The notes beneath the pieces are model-generated. The model was not told the origin of the DNA, searched no databases, and worked only from the letters and a program-made list of their open reading frames with translations. From positions 1-5,324 of the forward strand of contig DAITVZ010000148.1 in assembly GCA_036841525.1 (NCBI GenBank): DNA of 5,324 nt. Direction: 5' to 3'. A program made the position numbers and the translations under genes. Positions 1 to 5,324 of the stretch are shown here, one piece after another. The stretch comes from JAAYEA01 sp012689325 (GTDB taxonomy: Bacteria > Chloroflexota > Anaerolineae > JAAYEA01). How positions within the stretch are numbered: the first letter of the stretch is position 1; each line of letters starts with the position of its first letter.

Positions 1-55
1 CGTGGCCGCCCTCTTGGCCCCGTGGCCGCCCTCTTGGCCCCGTGGCCGCCCTCTT
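1..55. repeat. Left 20-bp tandem repeat array
   Basis: The unit CGTGGCCGCCCTCTTGGCCC occurs twice without change (1-20, 21-40) and a third copy matches for 15 bases (41-55) before the sequence diverges into the hairpin that follows. The unit length is not a multiple of three, so a repetitive protein is unlikely. It contains GGCC half-sites that could form small stems. The same array, in the same orientation, closes the window at 5275-5324. There are no unique spacers between units, so it is not a CRISPR array. Function unknown. Confidence 0.9.
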
Positions 56-58
56 CAC

Positions 59-86
59 GGGGCAACCACGGGGGGTTGCCCCTACC
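59..86. repeat. Left palindromic hairpin repeat
   Basis: A perfect 9-bp stem is visible: GGGGCAACC at 59-67 pairs with GGTTGCCCC at 74-82 around a 6-nt loop. Bases 60-86 (27 bp) recur exactly and in the same orientation at 5224-5250, beyond the modification gene. It looks like a REP-type dispersed palindrome. It lies just upstream of the promoter and has no T-run, so it is not a standard intrinsic terminator, though it might reduce read-through from upstream. Confidence 0.85.
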
Positions 87-98
87 GCCAGGGCCGAT

Positions 99-127
99 TT
101 GACGACGTTCGCAACCGATGGTATATT
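99..127 (+). promoter_or_regulatory. Predicted sigma70-type promoter for the operon
   Basis: TTGACG at 99-104 matches the -35 consensus at 5 of 6 bases. TATATT at 122-127 matches the -10 consensus at 5 of 6 bases, with an ideal 17-bp spacer and a TGG extended -10 at 119-121. Transcription would start near 133-135, giving a leader of about 33 nt before the hsdR ATG at 168. It is the only good promoter I see before hsdR. No clear operator palindrome overlaps it. Assignment is by consensus alone. Confidence 0.65.
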
Positions 128-155
128 GACCCAGGATCATCCATAGGGCTCAGAC

Positions 156-163
156 AAAGGTGG
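156..163 (+). promoter_or_regulatory. Ribosome binding site of hsdR
   Basis: AAAGGTGG lies 4 nt before the ATG at 168 and differs from AAAGGAGG at one base. It decides the start at 168 over the next in-frame ATG at 183, which has only a weaker AGAAG in front of it. Confidence 0.7.
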
Positions 164-167
164 GGAC

Positions 168-2693
168 ATGTCAAAAGAAGCCATGGCGAGAATCCGCATC
201 AACGATCTACTCACTCGAGCTGGCTGGCGCTTCTTCAAGAACGAACACGGCGACGCCAACATCACCCTAGAAACCCACACCAAGTACAAGAAACAGGCGC
301 TGGAAGACCTCGGCGACGATTTCGAGAACACCGCCTATGGCTTTGTAGACTATATCCTGCTGGGCGAGTGCGGCTTTCCGGTGGCGGTGCTGGAAGCCAA
401 AGCGGAACGCCTCAAACCGCTGGTGGGCAAGGAACAGGCGCGCCGGTATGCGCAGAGCCAGCATTGCCGCTTTGTCCTCCTCTCCAACGGCAACCTCCAC
501 TACTTTTGGGACCTGGTGCAGGGCAACCCGATCCTCATCACCGAGTTCCCCCGGCCCGAGTCGCTCCAAGACCTGCACCAGTTCCGACCCAACCCGGCAG
601 CGCTGTCGGCGGAGGTGGTGGAGGCCGACTATATCGCGCTCACGCAGAACCCCCACTATGCCTATGACCCCCGCTGGGCGGACCCCGCGCAGCGCCCAGC
701 CTATGTCAAAGAGGCTGGGCTCAAGTTCTTGCGCCCCTACCAACTGCGAGCCATCACCGCGCTGCAAGATGCCGTCCGGAAAAACGGCACGCGCTTCCTT
801 TTCGAGATGGCGACGGGCACCGGCAAGACGCTGGTCGCTGCCGCCGTGATCAAGCTCTTTGTGCGCACCGGCAACGCCAAGCGTGTGCTCTTTTTGGTGG
901 ACCGCATCGAGCTGGAAAACCAAGCGAAAAAGTCCTTCGATCGCACGCTCAAGCAAGACCTGCACACGGTCATCTATAAAGAGAACCGCGACGACTGGCG
1001 CAAGGCCGAGATCGTCGTCACCACGGTGCAGAGCCTCATGGTCAACGAGCGCTATCGGGAGCTCTTTTCCCCCACCGATTTCGAGCTGGTCATATCGGAC
1101 GAGGCGCACCGCTCCATCGGCGGCAACGCCCGCGCCGTGTTCGAGTATTTCGTCGGCTACAAGCTGGGGCTCACCGCCACGCCCAAGGACTATCTCAAGA
1201 ACCTAGACCCGGCCAAGCTCAACGAGCGCGACCCCCGCGCCTGGGAGCGCCGCCAACTGCTGGATACCTACAAGACCTTTGGCTGCGAGAGCGGCGTGCC
1301 AACCTTTCGCTACGGGCTGGTGGACGGGGTCCAGGACGGCTATCTGCTCAACCCGCTGGTGGTGGACGCGCGCACCGAGATCACCACCGAGCTCCTCTCC
1401 CAGCAGGGCTATGCCGCCGTGGTAGAGACTGAGGACGGCGAAAAGGTGGAGCAGAGCTTTTTCGGCAAGGATTTCGAAAAACGCTTCTTTTCCGACCGGA
1501 CCAACCACGTCTTTTGCCGGACCTTTCTGGAAAACGCCCTCCGCGACCCCCTCAGCGGCGAGATCGGCAAGAGCATCGTCTTTTGCGTCCGGCAGGACCA
1601 CGCGCTGCGCATCGCCCAGACGCTCAACGAGCTGGCCGACGAGATGTTCCCCGGCATGTACAACTCGGATTTCGCCTTGCAGGTGACCTCCGACGTGGAG
1701 GGCGCGCAGCAGATGGCGGTCAGCTTTGCCAACAACAACCTGAACGGTCACACCCGCTTCCTGGAGGGCTACCCCAGCAGCAAGACGCGGGTCTGCGTCA
1801 CCGTGGGGATGATGACCACCGGCTATGATTGCGAGGACCTGCTCAATATCGCGCTGCTGCGCCCGATCTTTTCGCCCACCGATTTCATCCAGATCAAGGG
1901 GCGCGGGACGCGCAGGTTCACCTTTGAGCACACCGACCGCAGCGAGGGCTGGCTCACCCGGCGGGCCGAGGAGAAAAAGCTCTTCAAGCTCTTGGACTTT
2001 TTCGCCAACTGCGCCTACTTTGAGCACGAGTTCAAGTATGACCAGGTGCTCAAGCTCCCGCCGCTGGGGCCGGGCAGCGGCGAGGGTCCGGTCAACGGCA
2101 GGGAGCGGCCCACCCTGGACAGCTACCGCGCGGACGCGGACCGGCTCAAAAAGGTCGCCCTGTGGGAAGTGCCCAAGACCGGCATGAAGGTGGACCGCAT
2201 GTACTTTGACCGCTTCGCCGAGCAGGTCAAGGCCGACCCCGAGGTCCGCCGCCTGTACGAGAACGGCGACATCCCCGGCGCGGAGGCGCTGGTGCGCGAC
2301 CGCCACTTTAACCGGCCCGAGGACTATTTCAACCTGGAAAGGCTCCGCGAGCACCTGCATCTGGACCGGCGCGTCTCGCTGCGGGAGCTCTTGGCCCACG
2401 CCCTGGGCGAGACGGGGCGGCCCCGGACGCGGGACGAGCTGCTGGCCGACGAGCTGGCCGCGTTCGTCTCGCTGCACCAGCCGCCCGCCGAGGCCATGCC
2501 GGCGCTGCGCCGCTTCTTTGACGCCTACATCACCGACGCCGGCATCCGCGAGATCATCGAGTCCGGCGCGTTCAGCCAACTGGCCGATAACCCGCGCCTT
2601 TCCATGGACGACCTGATCGCGCTGGGCAAGTGGCGCAGGACGATCTCCGATTATGTCAAAGACTATATCTCGCTGAACGCATTCTTGCCCTAG
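168..2693 (+). CDS. hsdR: Type I restriction enzyme R subunit (EcoEI-like)
   Basis: This is the DNA-translocating and cleaving subunit of a Type I restriction system, acting in the cytoplasm with the modification and specificity parts. The N-terminus holds a PD-(D/E)xK nuclease: D61, then E76-A-K78 and a Q90-x-x-x-Y94 motif typical of HsdR. The SF2 motor follows: Walker A TGTGKT 216-221, motif Ia FLVDRIELENQA from 242, DEAH box 311-314, LTATP 335-339, motif IV region around KSIVFC 468-473, TTGYDCEDLL 550-559 and QIKGRGTR 575-582. Residues from about 650 to the end match the position of the EcoEI-type C-terminal domain that docks on the methyltransferase. The length of 841 aa suits the shorter EcoEI/EcoAI-like R subunits rather than the over 1000 aa of EcoKI or EcoR124. 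All catalytic motifs appear intact. A TAG stop is followed in frame by TGA. It is first in the operon; the family needs the M and S parts for cutting, so expression before modification need not be toxic. Confidence 0.96.
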   Translation: MSKEAMARIRINDLLTRAGWRFFKNEHGDANITLETHTKYKKQALEDLGDDFENTAYGFVDYILLGECGFPVAVLEAKAERLKPLVGKEQARRYAQSQHCRFVLLSNGNLHYFWDLVQGNPILITEFPRPESLQDLHQFRPNPAALSAEVVEADYIALTQNPHYAYDPRWADPAQRPAYVKEAGLKFLRPYQLRAITALQDAVRKNGTRFLFEMATGTGKTLVAAAVIKLFVRTGNAKRVLFLVDRIELENQAKKSFDRTLKQDLHTVIYKENRDDWRKAEIVVTTVQSLMVNERYRELFSPTDFELVISDEAHRSIGGNARAVFEYFVGYKLGLTATPKDYLKNLDPAKLNERDPRAWERRQLLDTYKTFGCESGVPTFRYGLVDGVQDGYLLNPLVVDARTEITTELLSQQGYAAVVETEDGEKVEQSFFGKDFEKRFFSDRTNHVFCRTFLENALRDPLSGEIGKSIVFCVRQDHALRIAQTLNELADEMFPGMYNSDFALQVTSDVEGAQQMAVSFANNNLNGHTRFLEGYPSSKTRVCVTVGMMTTGYDCEDLLNIALLRPIFSPTDFIQIKGRGTRRFTFEHTDRSEGWLTRRAEEKKLFKLLDFFANCAYFEHEFKYDQVLKLPPLGPGSGEGPVNGRERPTLDSYRADADRLKKVALWEVPKTGMKVDRMYFDRFAEQVKADPEVRRLYENGDIPGAEALVRDRHFNRPEDYFNLERLREHLHLDRRVSLRELLAHALGETGRPRTRDELLADELAAFVSLHQPPAEAMPALRRFFDAYITDAGIREIIESGAFSQLADNPRLSMDDLIALGKWRRTISDYVKDYISLNAFLP

Positions 2694-2694
2694 T

Positions 2695-2699
2695 GAGGT
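2695..2699 (+). promoter_or_regulatory. Ribosome binding site of hsdM-hsdS fusion
   Basis: GAGGT lies in the 9-nt gap between the genes, 3 nt before the ATG at 2703, and overlaps the second in-frame stop of hsdR (TGA, 2694-2696). The spacing is short. Translational coupling to hsdR is likely because the gap is only 9 nt. Confidence 0.55.
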
Positions 2700-2702
2700 C
2701 CC

Positions 2703-5192
2703 ATGCTCGACGTTGACACCAAAGCCCGCATCGACTCGGCCCGCGACATCCTGGTGGGCAAGGTCCCCGACCCCAAAAGCCAGGTGGAACAGATCACCCT
2801 GGCGCTGATCTACAAGTTCATGGACGACATGGACCGCCAATCGGAGGACCTGGGCGGCGTGGCCTCCTTCTTTGCCGGGGACTATAAGCAATACGCCTGG
2901 GCCAACCTGCTGGACCGGCGGCTGGGCGGCGAGGCGCGCTTGGACCTCTACGTCCGGGGGCTGGCCTCCATGGAGCGCAACCCCAACATCCCGCAGCTCT
3001 TTCGCGATATTTTCAAGGGGGCCTTTCTCCCCTACCGCGACCCGGAGACGCTGAACCTGTTTCTGAAAGAGATCGACGGTTTCACCTACGACCACAGCGA
3101 GCGGCTGGGCGACGCCTTCGAGTATCTCCTCTCGGTGCTGGGCAGCCAGGGCGCAGCGGGGCAGTTCCGCACCCCCCGGCACATCATCGACTTTATCGTC
3201 CGGATCGTGGACCCGCAAAAGGGCGAGAGCATCCTGGACCCCGCCTGCGGCACGGCGGGCTTTCTCATCTCGGCCTACAAGCACATCCTGGCGGCCAACG
3301 CCGACCAGCGCCCCGGCGACCGGCTGACCGGCGCCGAGCGGCACAAGCTGATGACCGACTTCGTCGGGTATGACATCTCGCCGGACATGGTGCGGCTCTC
3401 CCGCGCCAACCTCTACCTGCACGGCTTTCCCAACCCGCGCATCGCCGAATACGACACCCTCACCAGCGAGGAGCGCTGGGCCGACCGTTTCGACGTGATC
3501 ATGGCGAACCCGCCCTTCATGTCGCCCAAGGGCGGCATCCGGCCGCATAGCCGCTTTGCCATCCAGGCCAGCCGCAGCGAGGTGCTGTTCGTCGACTATA
3601 TCGCCGAGCACCTCCTCCCCAGTGGGCGGGCGGGCGTGATCGTGCCCGAGGGGATCATCTTTCAGAGCCAGACCGCCTACAAGGCGCTGCGCAAGATGCT
3701 GGTGGAGGGCTACCTTTGGGCCGTGGTCAGCCTGCCCGGCGGCGTCTTTAACCCCTATTCCGGCGTCAAGACCTCCATCCTGCTGCTGGATAAGCGACTG
3801 GCGCGGGAGCGGAAGGAGGTACTCTTCGTCAAGGTCTCGGCGGACGGCTACGACCTGGGGGCGCAGCGGCGGCCCGTGGAGCGGGACGACCTGCCCGAGG
3901 CCGCGCGGGCCATCGCCGCCTGGAGAGCCACCCACAAGGTGGAAAGCGCCATCGCCCACGCCGTGCCCCGGCAGCGCATCCTGGACTCGGCGGACGTCGG
4001 CCTGTCCGGCGACCGATATGTGGACAATGGGCGGCGCGTCAGCGCCAAGTGGCCGATGGTACAACTTGAGGATGTATGCGACATCAACCCTGAATCGGTC
4101 AACCCCACCGCAGCCCATCCCAAGCAGACGATCTTCTACATTGACATTTCGTCTATCGAAAACGGTACCGGCCGGTTTCTGGGCTATACCGAGGTACCGT
4201 CAACCGACGCACCAAGCCGTGCTCGGCGTTGCGTCCAAGTCAATGATGTGCTCCTTTCCACAGTGCGACCCAATCTGAGGGCATTCACTCTGCTGAGGGA
4301 GGTCCATGAACGTGCAGTAGCTTCCACAGGTTTTGCGGTCCTTCGGGCGAAGCAAGGAATCCTAGAAGCAGGGTACCTCTTTGAAGTGGTTCGTTCAGAG
4401 AACGCTGTTGCTCAGATGATCGGCATGATGGGCAAGGGGGCATATCCCAGCATCAACCAGACTGACGTCGCATCTATCCACATTCCCCTCCCCCCGCTGG
4501 GCGTGCAGCGGGAGATCGTGGCGGAGCTGGACGGCTACCGGAAGGTGATCGAGGGGGCGCGGCAGGTGCTGGCGAGCTACAAGCCGACGATCAAGGTGGA
4601 CTCGGGGTGGGAGAGGGTCGAGATCAGACAGATCGGGCGCGTGGAGAGTGGTTTTGGCTTCCCATTGGAGCGTCAGGGCAGCACGGACGAGGAGATTCCC
4701 TTCCTCAAAGTGAGCGACATGAACCTGCCAGCGAACGAGACAGTGATCACAACCTGGAACAACTCCGTATCCCGGGAGACGCTACGAGAGCTACACGCAA
4801 AGGCTTTCCCGGCAGGAACAGTAATCTTTCCCAAGATCGGCGCTGCAATTGCGACGAACAAGAAGCGAATACTCGGGCAGGAATCCACATACGACAATAA
4901 TGTCATAGGGATTGTCCCTGACAGCGATCTTGTCGACCCTAGGTATCTCTATACATACCTGTTGGGCTTCGACATCTCGCATTGGGCCAGTGACGCTCAG
5001 CCTCCATCCATGCGGAAGACCGTTGTGGAAGCACACAAGCTGCCCCTCCCTCCTCTCGACATCCAGCGGCAGATCGTGGCCGAGCTGGAGGCTGAGCGGG
5101 CGCTGGTGGAGGGGAATCGGGCGCTCATCGAGCGGATGGAGCACAAGGTGCAGGCGCGGCTGGCGGAGGTCTGGGGCGAGGCGGCGGATTGA
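2703..5192 (+). CDS. hsdM-hsdS: Type I DNA methyltransferase fused to specificity subunit (HsdM-HsdS)
   Basis: A single 829-aa protein joins the two parts of a Type I modification enzyme. Residues about 1-45 resemble the HsdM N-terminal helical domain. The catalytic domain shows GQFRTP (153-158, motif X region), the SAM-binding motif I DPACGTAG (179-186), GYDISPDM (222-229) and the catalytic NPPF (269-272), so it should methylate adenine N6. The M part ends near LSGDRYV (434-440) and runs straight into the S part at about 449. The S part has two target-recognition domains (about 449-594 and 634-780), each followed by a conserved repeat opening PLPPL (595, 781) and a predicted helix ending in charged, coiled-coil-like sequence. 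Normally HsdM (about 480-530 aa) and HsdS (about 400 aa) are separate; here M is short (about 445 aa) and no other hsdS lies in the window. No frameshift is seen. GC falls inside both recognition domains. The target sequence cannot be read from the protein. Confidence 0.95.
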   Translation: MLDVDTKARIDSARDILVGKVPDPKSQVEQITLALIYKFMDDMDRQSEDLGGVASFFAGDYKQYAWANLLDRRLGGEARLDLYVRGLASMERNPNIPQLFRDIFKGAFLPYRDPETLNLFLKEIDGFTYDHSERLGDAFEYLLSVLGSQGAAGQFRTPRHIIDFIVRIVDPQKGESILDPACGTAGFLISAYKHILAANADQRPGDRLTGAERHKLMTDFVGYDISPDMVRLSRANLYLHGFPNPRIAEYDTLTSEERWADRFDVIMANPPFMSPKGGIRPHSRFAIQASRSEVLFVDYIAEHLLPSGRAGVIVPEGIIFQSQTAYKALRKMLVEGYLWAVVSLPGGVFNPYSGVKTSILLLDKRLARERKEVLFVKVSADGYDLGAQRRPVERDDLPEAARAIAAWRATHKVESAIAHAVPRQRILDSADVGLSGDRYVDNGRRVSAKWPMVQLEDVCDINPESVNPTAAHPKQTIFYIDISSIENGTGRFLGYTEVPSTDAPSRARRCVQVNDVLLSTVRPNLRAFTLLREVHERAVASTGFAVLRAKQGILEAGYLFEVVRSENAVAQMIGMMGKGAYPSINQTDVASIHIPLPPLGVQREIVAELDGYRKVIEGARQVLASYKPTIKVDSGWERVEIRQIGRVESGFGFPLERQGSTDEEIPFLKVSDMNLPANETVITTWNNSVSRETLRELHAKAFPAGTVIFPKIGAAIATNKKRILGQESTYDNNVIGIVPDSDLVDPRYLYTYLLGFDISHWASDAQPPSMRKTVVEAHKLPLPPLDIQRQIVAELEAERALVEGNRALIERMEHKVQARLAEVWGEAAD
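4047..4484 (+). other. First target-recognition domain (TRD1) of the fused HsdS
   Basis: Residues 449-594 begin with KWPMVQLEDV, the usual opening of an HsdS half, and include DVLLSTVRPN (515-524) and GAYPSINQTDV (579-589), patterns common in Type I TRDs. It should read one half of the bipartite target. GC in sampled 60-base blocks is about 52-57%, against about 67-72% in the methyltransferase and conserved repeats, and codon use is correspondingly less GC-rich. This suggests the module came from elsewhere. Edges are approximate. Confidence 0.8.
4485..4598 (+). repeat. Conserved repeat 1 (central) of the fused HsdS
   Basis: Residues 595-632 start PLPPLGVQREIVAEL and continue as a predicted spacer helix between the two TRDs. 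Over 29 aligned residues it is identical to the distal repeat (781-809) at 16 positions. At DNA level, 4506-4531 matches 5064-5089 at 24 of 26 bases, exactly 558 nt apart. By family knowledge the paired helices set the gap length in the DNA target. Confidence 0.8.
4602..5042 (+). other. Second target-recognition domain (TRD2) of the fused HsdS
   Basis: Residues 634-780 begin SGWERVEIRQI and include EIPFLKVSDMN (664-674) and GTVIFPKIGAAIATNKK (705-721), features of a recurrent TRD type. It should read the second half-site. GC falls to about 47% at 4861-4920 and 55% at 4741-4800, then returns to about 70% at the next conserved repeat, as expected for an exchanged module. TRD1 and TRD2 are not obviously similar to each other, so the target is probably asymmetric. 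Confidence 0.8.
5043..5171 (+). repeat. Conserved repeat 2 (distal) of the fused HsdS
   Basis: Residues 781-823 start PLPPLDIQRQIVAELEAE and run into a charged helix rich in E, R and K near the C-terminus. It is the partner of the central repeat at 4485-4598 and would pack against it to form the antiparallel coiled coil of HsdS. The protein ends six residues later, as for a full-length specificity subunit. Confidence 0.78.
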
Positions 5193-5219
5193 AACAAGAC
5201 CCGCGATCCGCGATAGGAA

Positions 5220-5289
5220 AAGAGGGCAACCACGGGGGGTTGCCCCTACCACATCCGACGTAGGGGCAACCCCCCGTGGCCGCCCTCTT
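5220..5289. repeat. Large inverted repeat downstream of the operon
   Basis: Arms 5220-5249 and 5260-5289 pair at 28 of 30 positions around a 10-nt loop (5250-5259). The inner 20 bp (5230-5249 with 5260-5279) are perfect; two A/C mismatches separate them from an outer 8-bp stem, AAGAGGGC with GCCCTCTT. A smaller alternative hairpin, GGGCAACC 5224-5231 with GGTTGCCC 5238-5245, is the copy shared with the left flank. It begins 27 nt after the hsdM-hsdS stop and could hinder transcription, but no T-run follows on the + strand, so it is not called a terminator. On the - strand a short TTTT lies beside the outer stem. Confidence 0.88.
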
Positions 5290-5324
5290 GGCCCCGTGGC
5301 CGCCCTCTTGGCCCCGTGGCCGCC
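5275..5324. repeat. Right 20-bp tandem repeat array
   Basis: Two full units (5275-5294, 5295-5314) and a half unit (5315-5324) of the same sequence as the left array run to the end of the window. All 50 bases equal bases 1-50. The array starts inside the right arm of the inverted repeat, so the CCGTGGCCGCCCTCTT part of each unit is also the hairpin arm sequence. The array may continue beyond the window. Confidence 0.9.

Noticed and set aside
1..60. CRISPR-like array
   Set aside because: Units of 20 bp follow one another directly with no unique spacers, and no cas gene is present.
126..154. Alternative -35 box TTGACC at 126-131
   Set aside because: No acceptable -10 box lies 15-19 bp downstream; the TATATT overlapping it works as the -10 of the better promoter at 99-127.
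183..185. Alternative hsdR start at the second in-frame ATG
   Set aside because: The ATG at 168 has a much better ribosome site (AAAGGTGG, 4 nt away). The choice changes only five residues.
2..667. 221-codon open frame on the + strand beginning in the tandem repeat
   Set aside because: It reads through the 20-bp repeats and the promoter, overlaps the true HsdR N-terminus in another frame, and gives a low-complexity P, R and G-rich translation.
1203..4118. 971-codon open frame on the - strand spanning the ends of both genes
   Set aside because: It is antisense to two genes with clear catalytic motifs. Its translation is rich in V, G, R, H and A with no recognisable domain, as usual for shadow frames in GC-rich DNA, and it crosses the boundary between two real genes.
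5193..5289. Rho-independent terminator for the operon
   Set aside because: The stem is strong but no T-run follows it on the + strand; the sequence continues as GC-rich tandem repeats. It was recorded as an inverted repeat instead.
1..5324. Small plasmid or virus suggested by identical ends
   Set aside because: No replication, mobilisation, partition or structural gene is present, and the terminal identity consists only of a short tandem repeat. Kept as a finding to test, not as a call.

Overview
The window carries a compact two-gene Type I restriction-modification operon on the + strand, bounded at both ends by the same short GC-rich repeats. Coding DNA is GC-rich (about 70% in the sampled parts of the modification gene), both genes are intact, and Shine-Dalgarno sites and a sigma70-type promoter are visible, so this is bacterial chromosomal or metagenomic DNA. 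Hairpin repeats of the GGGCAACC...GGTTGCCCCTAC kind are, from memory, common in Chloroflexota and some related uncultured lineages; this lineage guess is weak.

Layout. Positions 1-86 hold a 20-bp tandem repeat that runs into a 9-bp-stem hairpin. Positions 99-127 hold a good promoter (TTGACG, 17-bp spacer, extended -10 TGG-TATATT). Positions 168-2693 encode an EcoEI-like HsdR subunit (841 aa) with an N-terminal PD-(D/E)xK nuclease and an SF2 translocase motor. After a 9-nt gap, 2703-5192 encode one 829-aa protein in which an HsdM N6-adenine methyltransferase is fused in frame to a complete two-TRD HsdS specificity subunit. Positions 5220-5289 hold a large inverted repeat, followed by the same 20-bp tandem array to the end of the window.

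How it works. By family knowledge, the fusion protein should recognise a bipartite DNA target through its two target-recognition domains and methylate adenine in it. HsdR should join it to translocate on and cut unmodified foreign DNA. One promoter and tight spacing suggest a single transcript.

The points of most interest are the M-S fusion, which changes the usual M2S1 stoichiometry; the clear drop in GC inside both target-recognition domains, a sign of specificity-module exchange; and the repeats, where the first 50 bases of the window are identical to the last 50. The last point means the locus is either a repeat-bracketed cassette or a contig that ended, or would falsely circularise, at a repeat. 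No wholly new system type is evident: the components belong to known families, and the unusual features are architecture and context.
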